Shown here piece by piece: positions 45,447 through 56,900 of a DNA stretch of 64,000 nucleotides. The translations under genes were made by a program, and so were the position numbers. The stretch spans positions 2,283,001 to 2,347,000 of the forward strand of contig OZ014421.1 in the NCBI GenBank assembly GCA_963965975.1, written 5' to 3'. The DNA comes from Xestospongia bergquistia. Taxonomy: Eukaryota > Porifera > Demospongiae > Haplosclerida > Petrosiidae. Position 1 is the stretch's first letter. Every line of letters starts with the position of its first letter. The notes beneath the pieces were generated by a model. That model did not search any database. It saw only the letters and a list, made by a program, of their open reading frames with translations, and had not been told where the DNA came from.

Positions 45447-45905
45447 TAAAATCCTGGTAGTAAAAATGTTATCATATTGTACTAGTCCAGGTGGACAAGA
45501 TGAACCAGATATACTCATGTTAACAAATGCTATTCTTGTCCAGCCTCCGTCTCCATCACAGTGACTACCCTCCATATCACAGTACACTTCAACATGACTA
45601 CCATTAGATAATGTTATATTATAATAACCTGAGGGAGCATCAGGATTTGACTTAAGTATATAATACCATGATAAGCGAGAGCACTATTTGGGTATAGTAT
45701 CTGGACATATCACATAGGCAGTATGACCATTGTCTTTAGTGACATGAATAATATCTCCTTTGTTTGAGGGAGAACAACAAAGTGCTTCATATTTAGTGAA
45801 TGGTCTATGACCATTACTATCACAGTCAGCCATACAATAAGAGGCTCCTTCAAAAGAATTGGTTATTAAAAGAACAAGAAAGACAAACAAATCAGGAGAA
45901 TACAT
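45447..45905 (-). pseudogene. Fibrinogen-like secreted family, copy 13 (truncated, stop)
   Basis: Near-twin of copy 3: signal peptide MYSPDLFVFLVLLITNSFE, type A module, but TAG replaces the Trp codon after CPDTIPK. Beyond it the frame continues through VEVYCDMEGSHCDGDGGWTR and VQYDNIFTT and ends in the same RI.ANFED tail. Class 1 upstream flank present. Copies 3 and 13 with their following orphan blocks are one segmental duplication. Confidence 0.85.
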
Positions 45906-46413
45906 TGTCAATGAGAAGGATTGGTATCACTGTAGATGTGACTACGACAATCTTTGCTATTTACTATAAATAACAAGAACTGTAATTATAGCATTCTTCT
46001 TATCTATACACAATGTAGTAGTAATAATTAGATGAATCAAATAAGAATGGTAGGAAGATTTATTGCCTGGAAAATATGACCTATTATTTGGTTTAGCAGT
46101 TTAGATGTATTGGTCCAATAAAAATATTAGCTACATTTTGTGTGTATTTATTTAGTTATAATACACACACTATACAATGTATGTATATTTTATACAATAC
46201 ATTATATAGCATATCTTATAATGAAATTCATAGCCTATACATTTGAATGAAAGTGTTTATATAAAAAAATGACAACAAAGTATTGTTTGCTAGAAAATGA
46301 CTAAAAATGTAATAACAACAGAAACATTTGTAGCTGACAAATCAGATTGTTTAATGTAAGCAAAATAGTCACAATAAAGTCAATATAATAAGTATGTGTG
46401 GGTGTGTACATTA

Positions 46414-47451
46414 TTATTTAATGTAAAGTTCAACAAGGTCAAAAGGAGTACCACCAATATAATTTGGGCCACCATTACCTCCACACATAACCAACTCAAT
46501 ATTATCATTAACAATCTTATGTAGTGTCTTAACAAACCATGGCAACTTAGGAGAAGTACAACAGTTAGCCTCATTACCAGGACAATCCTTACCATCCCAA
46601 AGTGTATCACTTCAATATAAGATATGACCATTATAACTACTAGTTCCTGATTCACAGTAATAATCATTACCAACAAATGGTGCATATACTGATCTCCCAT
46701 TACAGGGACAACTTTCTGTCCATGCTGTTTGTTCATAGACTCCTGAAGCGTAAGTCCAAATATGTTTACGAGGATTGCTACTATAAGTAAAAGCTACTCC
46801 AAATGTCCTAACTTCCTGTAGATCAGAACAACCAGCTTCATTGTCAAGAAAACAATCAAAAGCCACAGGAATTCCATACTGGTATCCTCTCACTCGACCA
46901 CAGACCTTGGTATAGTTAAGACCAAATGTAGAGAAGAAAGCAGAGTTACAACCAATATGAGTTTGACGTGTTGCATTAATCCAACATAAACTGATATTAG
47001 AGATGTTACGTTGTACTAATCCAGGTGGACAAGATGAACCAGGTACACTCATATTAACAAATGCTACTCTTGTCCAGCCTCCCTCTCCATCACAGTGACT
47101 ACCCTCCATATCACAGTACACTTCAACTTGACTACCATTAGATAATGTTATAATGTAATAACCTGAGGAAGCAGTAGAATTTCATGACTGTTGTATATCA
47201 TAGCAGGAACTGAATTCTTGAAAACACCATTTGGGTATAGTAGATGGACATTTTACAATGGCAGATTGACCATTGTCTTTAGTGATGCAAATGACATGCA
47301 TTCTGTTTGAGGGAGAACAACAAAGTGCTTCATATTTAGTGAATGATCTCTGACCATTACTATCACAGTCAGTCATACAATAAGAGGATCCCTCAACAGA
47401 ACAGCTTATTAGGAGAACAAGAAAGACAAATGACCAACCAGGAGAAAACAT
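46414..47451 (-). pseudogene. Fibrinogen-like secreted family, copy 14 (two TGA stops)
   Basis: Full-length copy of the copy 4/9 type: signal peptide MFSPGWSFVFLVLLISCSVE, type A module, DLQEVRTFGVAFTYSSN C-terminal half, family end of the protein. Two in-frame TGA codons: after DIQQS (relatives have TTA, near 47185) and after GHILY (relatives have TCA, near 46612). Otherwise open and well conserved, so inactivated recently. It is the 5'-most array member and borders the upstream VPS13-like exons. Confidence 0.87.
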
Positions 47452-47964
47452 TGTAGTACAGTAATGAAGAAGGATGTCTTATGGGTTCTGCCTGTATTCT
47501 GATAGTATAGTTGACTGTGTGATATCATAAGAAGTTAACATATCATAAATTAAGTTGCATAGTAAACAGTGTTTACTAAGCAACTTAATTTAAAAATGGT
47601 TCTGTAGTTGTCTCCAAGAAAGCTCAAACCAACAGTATTAAAGCTATAGAGAACAAAATAGAGGTATATAAAGATATTGACAGACAAAATATGAATGTCA
47701 AAAAATAAAATGATTACATAATAAAGATACCTGTTGCTAGAGCTATCTCTGAAAGCAAGTGACAACATTTTACAATATAGTTTTTGTTGGTTTTGGCATA
47801 TAAAATCTAATGTAAAAATTTAGTGTCATCATGTGATAGTCACATGAATGTAAAGTGGAGCCTATCATAAAGGACACTGTAAATTTAGAATATCTAACCA
47901 GTATTGTTTATATTCCATCTAACTTGTACTATTAACTTGTATTATTAGCATGTATTATTTACAT
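47452..47964. other. Boundary between array and upstream VPS13-like exons
   Basis: AT-rich sequence after copy 14. A minus frame at 47550-47768 is open but without recognisable similarity. Nothing else seen. Confidence 0.4.
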
Positions 47965-50900
47965 GTCTAACATCGTGACAAGTACATTTGATACCAATAA
48001 CAGGTAGACCCAATTGCAATGTAATCTTAATGGGAAAGGATGATAATGTTCTAATAATGTCACATGTCCACTGGTTTATTGATTGATTGAATAAGCCATT
48101 GCAGTATCCCAGAGAGAAATACCTTATGATAAAAGGATCAAACAATAATGAATGTCAATTAATTTGATAGAGTAATGATGAATAGAAAAGTTATAGTCAA
48201 TAGATGAATTAATGGATAGAGATTAACAGTGAATGAATAGATATTGTAAATGACTATGTTGGACATTAGATAGATGTATTAATAGATAATACCTACTGTC
48301 AGTACTCCATGTCCAATTATTGTAGTAGTTCTAATAAACACATGACCAGTCTATACTAATATACAGTAAATAACAAATAGTAACAGAACTTACTAAGGCA
48401 AGCTTCAAAGTTGTCATCTCTTCCATTAAATGGACTATCAGTGTCTTCATCTCCACCTTCTTTTTATGTTAAACTAATAAAACCTCCAGTACCTTAAATT
48501 ATAATATTGAACTAAATGTCTTATTAGTTATAAATATAGTCTTTTTATGTCGTTGGAAATGAGTATTAAATTAAATAGTTATATGTCATTTACCTGGTTG
48601 TTGTTGGTAAATGATATAATTTCAGTCAATTTCTCTTCTTCTGTCTCATCTGCATCTCCTTATTGATTAGCAATAATGACAGCGCCTCCTCTAATGTCCT
48701 CTTTATTCGCTAATAACATTGGATATGGAGTTATAACAATACATAATAACATATAAAAATGTTCAAATTAATTATCTGTAAGAGTCATTCAAATGCACAC
48801 AACATAATATGTATACATTTATAATTGTCTATAAAGACATACAATTTCTTTAAAATAAAATACCCAGTCATCCTGTGTAGTGTGAATATATATAAATTAA
48901 TGTACTAATAAGCTCACATTGATATTGTGGTATTATATCAGGTGTTCGATTGGATGTTGTCAGGAGTTGAGCCAATTATTACTTCAGAAGTCACCTCATC
49001 TTGACTAGCTAATATCTGACCTGACAGCTTCTCTGTAGATGTTTGCCTACTGGATGGTTACTTGGCTCTCCTCCTTCATCTTTCTCCCTGTGGTCATTTC
49101 TCCATCTTAGGTATCTGATTACATTCTTTTATTTCTTCAACATCCATATAAAGAGTGTTCTCTTTGTATGGGAACTCTTGTGTACATAAACTAGTAAACA
49201 AAGGAATTAATGATTTGTCTGGAGGAGGTATTGAGAATGTGATACTATTGAGGTGAACTTGTAATACATTCAAGTAAGACTTATCCATCTGGTTTATAGG
49301 AAAAGCAGTTGTGACATCTAAATCTGCAGAAAAAGTTATATACTTTAGATAAAATTGACTATTGCTCAGTAATTGATACACATACTTGAATGTGTCATTA
49401 CAATTAATATTATGTAGTGGATGTTAGGAAGTCCATACTTTGTCATTTTATGTGACCTGTTCAAAATATAGATATACTATGGGACAATAGGCATGGCTGG
49501 TTTTATACTTGAGTGGGTGTGTCAGATCACTAGTAGTGTAATCATTTTTATTGCATGCAAATATAGTTACTCTGAGTGTCTTCATTTCCATAATCATTTC
49601 TTTTATTTTTCTTCTTTCTTCTCTTTTTTGACATATCCATTGGTAATGGTTCAAGTTGCTGTGGTCACTGTTCTATCATTAACTTAAAACTCCTGAATCA
49701 TTAACAGGATCTGGTGAATGTAGATTAGAGGTACTTAGTGAAAGGGCCCTTTATTTAAGGTAGTATCAGAGAAATCCATATTTGTAAATGATTAAACCAC
49801 GAGGATTAACATTGTTGGTGAGGATTAATTAGAAAAGTATCCATAGCAATTAATTAGTGGGTGGGACCAATTGTTTTAATTAATTTTTGATTTGACAGTC
49901 GTCCTTATTTTTGCTGCATGTGCTGGAGGCTGAGAAAGAAGGATACTTCTTAGTCTCGTCCCCAGACCTAGATATTTCTTAGGTCTCTTTAGAGTGTCAA
50001 ATGAATAAATCATAAAACTTGCTGAAAAACTATAGGAAAAAAGTATGAAAGTTGAACTAGATTAACAAAGAAGATTGTATTGACTTTATTTTAAATTTTG
50101 TTGAATTTCCTCAGACCTACTGTTTTTTGAGAACGTGATCATGGATACTACTGTCTTAGTATTACATGTTGGTCATTATTTGAGCTGTGTATTTAAAGGT
50201 AAGTTGTCAATCGCAATATATGATGTAATGTTGTATAATTGGAAATACCCATCAACCAAACAGATAGGAAGTTACTGAAAACATTATACTGTATACCGGG
50301 ATTTATTGGTGACTGATAAAATTTGGTGAATTTAGAAAAATCACCAAATTAAATAACAGTCAATATTTATCACATAGTTGACACGCCCACAATTTAAATA
50401 CACTTTTGTACACATGGTAGCCTCAATCAACAGAATCAAACTATATTATTTCATTAAAGTGGGTGTGGTAACAAGACATGTTCTAAATTTGTCAAATTTA
50501 ATCTTGCAAATTATAAAATTTTACAATTCCACCAAATTTTATTGTTGCCAATAAATCCCAGTATACGATATGTAGTAGATGATATGGAAGTGATGTGTAG
50601 TTATATAGTTTAGGAAATAATACATTAAAAATAGATTAAAAGATAAATGAGTGGGAACACAAATTGTTGTGCTTGCATATGTAGTAATTAATGGCAGAGA
50701 AGTATTTTAGTAAGAATGGATAGATTATAAATAGATGGAATGATTTGTATATAAAACGTAAGGATATTAATTATGGATAAATAGTTGTCATAAATATACA
50801 GACTGATCTATCACTATTCCTGTACATAATTATACCCTCTCTATGCCCATATATAGGTAAACCCTGTATACCCATATTTAATTATACCCCCTGTATAAGT

Positions 50901-53853
50901 GTATGTAAGTAGACCCCTTGTATATCACAATACATATGTACAAACAAATGCACAATGGCAAAATTGTCTTTTTTTCGAGAAATCAAATTGTTTCAATCAA
51001 TTGATCTCATAACTAATAATTTGCTCGCTATGCCCTTCGTCTATTTGATCAATGAGGTAATCATTATTAACCTGTTCTTAAATTAATACAGTGCTTGTGT
51101 ACTGGTGAAAATGGACTTTGTGAGATTGACATAACGCTATTGAGAGGAATCTTGAAAAAGAAATGATCCTCTCTAGAAGTACTACTAGCAGTGAAAGGTA
51201 AGCAGATAAGTTTCTGTAAACTCTTGTGTAATATTAGTATACTATAGTATATTTCAGTATATTTTCTTTATAGGTAATGCTGCTCTCATAACATTAAAAG
51301 AAGAAGAGAATTTCGTCGATGGCCATAGAGAATCCAAGCCTGAAGCTTGTATAGACTTCAGAAAATTTTTTACATAGATGAGAGCAGAATGGACATAACT
51401 GGTTTGTTATCATCCATACATTTTGAAAGGCCTGTTATAACTGATGCCACTTCTATTGAAAGTATATAAAACAAATATCAGAATGACATACAAGATTTGT
51501 TTCTATTTAGCTGATTTTCTTCATAGGAATATTAAAAAATTTAAAGAACTTGATGGGAACTTGATTTTTTTTTGTAAACATCACTTACATTTTTTATGAT
51601 ACAAATATTAATAATTTATATTATTATACTAACATATTAACATTCAAACATATAATTACATGGACTATTATAATTTATAATTTATATAGTTGCTTTACAC
51701 TGTAAAATCGGTGGTGTCATGGTAACACCAAAATGTGGTGTCAAACGTCTGTGCAAGAATGATGCCAGTAATGGTGTCAGTATTGACACTAAGGTAATGG
51801 TGTCAATTAAACACCATGTAAGTCTTCCTATAACACACTCATCAGTGTCAAGTTGGCACCATAGAAAGTTTCCCACAACACTTTCAGTGTCTACATAAAC
51901 TATTTGTTTTTCAAATCAAAAGGATTACAAAAACAATAAAAGAACAAACAAAACAAAGAATACTGAAAGGAAGTTGTGAATAAATGAATCAACACACAGT
52001 GAAAGCAATATTCAATAGTCATACTGTAAATTTTTAAGAGACTATTTAGAAATCCTTGGAGATGTAATGGAATTTTGTTGAAGGTTTCATCTGATATGCT
52101 GCCTCTAAAAACAATGCCATTGCTTTCATCTTGGGAGGATAGGCTATGTTAAATGAATAGTAACATGCCAAACAAGAATGACAACTGTCATTGCATTAGT
52201 CATTGTCAAAACATTGTTTTCGACAACAACCAGAATGTCCACTAGATTACTCAAGCTTTCACCCAGTCTAACAATCAAGGGATGAAACAACGATACAGAT
52301 TGAAGTGACTCTTCAATGTCCAAATGCTGTCCCTACATACAAATGTAATTCAGTTCAAAGAAATTATTTGCCTACCAAGACTGGCATGAACATAGTACTC
52401 TTTTCCTTGCCCCTCTCTGTTATGACATATGATACAATAGATGAAGAAAATGCACAAAGCTGATCTAGATGAACAGTTAACATTATTATAATTGAGTTTA
52501 GTGCTAACCATTAGTTGGGTTCTCCAGGCCTCATACATCACAAGTAATCACTTAACTTCCCTGTGTGTGTCAGAATATATCATGACCTGTTTCAAAACCT
52601 TCAACAATTTACAATCCATGTCATCAGTACTCATATCTATCACAATGGCAAGCTCCTGCAACAGCTAACAGTTTTATAATTTTAAGTAAATTTAGCTATT
52701 AGGTTAATTACTATTTGTGGATGTTCAAGACAAGGATAGTCCTCCAGAATAAGCTTCACAGAATGTTCATCTTCCTTCACCCACTTTCTTCATATAGCTG
52801 AGTATAAATAAATGCATGGATACATAAATGTATAGTATTGAGAACATCAACATACTAGAAGCTTCTTACATAAGTGACTTTAGAGCCAACAAATTCCATT
52901 TCTTGGACTGGTACAAAGACTTCAGTTTACTAGATAGACAAGCACTTTGACACAACGTGGAGTCGTAGATATCACTAGAGAATACAGAAAGAATACGGAA
53001 CTTAACCATTGCTTTAGTCACTAAACCATACATGATACTGAGGTAAACGTTTACTCTTAAAGCTACATTTCAGACTATATCTGACATAATAGAGATTAGT
53101 GTTGTTATTACAAGATATAATAGAATAGTCATATATGTACTGGACTTAAGGTAAAAATATCTGAAATTTTTTCAGCTTTTTTTTGATGCAATCATGTGAA
53201 GATACTTGTTCTAATAATTGATCATGCTTTAAAAATTTTTTTAAACCCTAGTACTTTGCAGAATTGTAGTTTGATTCCTTAATATCTGCAATGCTTTGGA
53301 GACGTCAAATAATAATATTAAAGAACCTAGAGGGCTGAAACTTTTAAAAATTAAAGATGAAGTCAATTACTACAATTATACGGATGGATTTATTTCTACA
53401 AAAATATTTGACATTTTTACAAAGCTATAAAACCTTGCTTACATTAATCACTATTATTATTACATGTTATACAAATCGTACAAAGAAATGCATCCGTAAA
53501 AGTACTAAATATTGATCATTTTCGTTCTTGAACTTGTCAGCAGGTTGTTACATTATCCATAGAATCAAAAATCACAACAACAGTATCTAACAGTGCAAAA
53601 GTCGCCATCTTGATAATGAATAATCGATTTTCATTAATTAAAGACAATGAATACACTTAGTGTCAGGTTATTGATAAGTGGCTTCGCGGGGTTAAAATAG
53701 TTAAATATATTATTACTATTTTTATTATTGTTGTTATTAAAGCGTGGTCTGCTTTGAGATGAAGGCACATAAGACTACGAACAATGATAATAATAATAAT
53801 AATAATAGTAATAATAATAAATGCATTTTATTTAACTATTCATACAATATAAC

Positions 53854-53906
<53 letters not shown>

Positions 53907-56900
53907 TATGATAGTTATATATACATATTTTAGATGTCCGAGGTAGGCAAGAGTCTTGTTACAATAGGAATGGTGTTTGGTCCAAAGAGAGGGAACTAGA
54001 TCTTGTAGCAGAAGAGAAGATAGAGTTTTTTATCTTGACTTTGTTAATAAAGGAGCGGTTGACCCAAAGAAGTGAAGAGTTGGTAGGAGCATACACAAGT
54101 TTGCTTAGAATATCACAAAGTAGGCATGTAATCATTAATAGAGAAAACTAAAAACATTGATTAATCTCTTTTTAAACAAAACAAATGTGTACATATGACA
54201 TCAAAAGTCACTGCATACTTCCTATTTAAGTGACCCATAAAAATATTGACTTACTTTTAGTAGTCTCTGTAGCTGTAGTATAAGTTACTAACAATGCTTC
54301 TATAAAACCCTAGAATAAATATAATTGAGATGTCAATATAATATATATGATATTGTATGTTACTGAATACATTGCACAGAATTACGTGTCCAAATAACCT
54401 TTAATACGCTTTGCATTAGCAGATATTGAGGTATCAACTTTAGTTAAATTGTATATGGCAGCATCTTTAGTAGCATTAGGATAGAGCGCTATATATGACA
54501 TAAGATAGCATTAGGAAATGTTTGCATTATATTAATGTTTTTAGTAACATTAGACTAATACACACGTACATACATATATATAAAGTGTTATCATGTGTTT
54601 CACACAGATATACTGAAGTCTTCATGTGATAATGTCATGATAAGCAGTCATTTTCTACTCTTTCTAAAACATGTTAACATGTATACATACACATGTTAAT
54701 AACACGTTATAGCATGTTAATAATTTACATGTGCTGTACATGTGTAGGAAATAACTGTTAGTTATATCCAGTAGTTTGATTAAGGAGGATAACCCCCACA
54801 CACATCACTGATAGGCTTGTGATGCATGATATGATGAATATATACATAGACAACTGTTTTGAATTATCCCTAATGATACAAGCATATATTAGGCTTGCAC
54901 ACACAATATATATATATATATATATGCTTTGTTCCTTAACACTAGTTAACAATCAAATAAAAGTACAAGCTGCTAACAGTAACAGTTAATATTAAATTAA
55001 TGATACAAATAATTGAAAATGCATCATTGTGACATCATGGACATAGACACGTCACACGAGAGGAACTCGTTTTCTCCACGTGCATGTCATATTAGAAGTG
55101 GGTGGAAGGCGTCTGTGCGGAAACAGCTCTCAATTATATAAGAGCGTACTCTACACGAGATATTGTAGTATTTTCAACGACTATTTTTTTGCATTCTGTT
55201 TTAGTATGGCCACCTCTAGCGGAGATATGTCTCAATATTATAATGAATTATCTATTGTTATACATATATGTTATTTTCTACAGATTATTATGTACCTACA
55301 AACAGGTCCAGACACTCCACACATATATTTGGTGACTACCTTTACATGTGGGGTGGAGATATTCATGGTCTCCCTAAACTACACGATAATGAAGTCAAAA
55401 GAAGGATGACCTCTGTTATTGAGATATTTCACTTACCAACTGGTAGATAATCAGATGCAGCATATATCAAATGCAATTTTATAACTGCTTCTATTTCAGG
55501 TTGTTGGGTAGCACCAAATGTAATTGGAAATCGTCCATATTTTTGTAGAAGTTGCATACCACTACCCGATAACAGAGCTCTGGTAATTGATGGTCTGTTA
55601 ATGTTTACTGTGTATCTTGCACAGTGTACAGAGACTGATGTGGTGGGTACAGTATTAAGTAAAGCTATTTTATTATTGCATAATATTCATATTTGAAGTG
55701 TATTAAAATTTAATGTTTGAGATTGTACTTAATGCTACTTGTGAATAAATACAGCAACAGTTTTTCTAAAGATTTATGGCCCAAAAGAGACCTTTAGGAG
55801 CCACCTCAATAGGTATTTTACTCAGAATGAATCTTCCAACAGTCAGAAAACATATAACAGCAGTTTGAGAATAGTTGAACTCATGACCAGGGAACATTAT
55901 AAGCATATAACAGCTAATTTATTGAAAACTCCTTAAGTTTAAATTATCATTTACTAGCAGATATAGAAGGTTTTGAAGCTTTATTCTGTCAAAAAAGTGT
56001 AGAATCATTTCTATATAACTCTAAAAACATTAATTACTAATATTTTAAACAATTCCTTTGATTATATCATGTACTCATAGTTGTTGATCAATATTGGATG
56101 TTGCTCTTAAATTGGAATGGCAACATTTCATCAATAAAAATTTTACTTACTACAAATGAATATTGAAGTAGACACTGACATTTTTACTTGAGAAAATTTC
56201 ACTTAAAATACTAAATAATCACTATTTTTAAACATTTTCCTGTATACACTATATAATATTGCTGCTATTAAAATAAGTTAACTTGTGTATTACCTACCCT
56301 CCAGTACTGGCAGGAGATAAAGAAGCCAAAACCAAAGTTCTTCTCCATTAAATCAGTGACTTGGCCTAACTACCGACATTGTCATGCTAACATTGGTATC
56401 AGTCAACTACATGTGATGATGGTGGGCGGATCTACCTATCCATTGGGGTGGGGACCTCCTTATAAAACTATTGATGAAAGCTGGTTATAACACAAACACA
56501 TGGACAAAGGTTAGTTACTAGTTATTTTGTCACCTAACTCTAACACAAAACGACTTAATGGCTGTCATAATAAAGTCTAACTACTTGAACTATTGTCCTC
56601 TAAAAGCAACTTTTACAGCAACTTTTACAAAAATCTATGTACTTATAAAGCTGCCCTCAATTTATTAAAATGAAGCCTTTACACTATAATAAGTAAAGTC
56701 AATTTGACTTTTTAGTGTAACATTTGACACATTACACTATTTTATAGTTGTATTTCAGTTATAAAAAACTGTACGTATGTCAACTCTACCAGTTCATATA
56801 AAGTAATAATAATTATGTTAATCATGTAACCAATGATGTAAAGTGTATAATTATTTTTTAGTAAATTTTGCAACATCATTATTATAATAGATTCTGTTCC

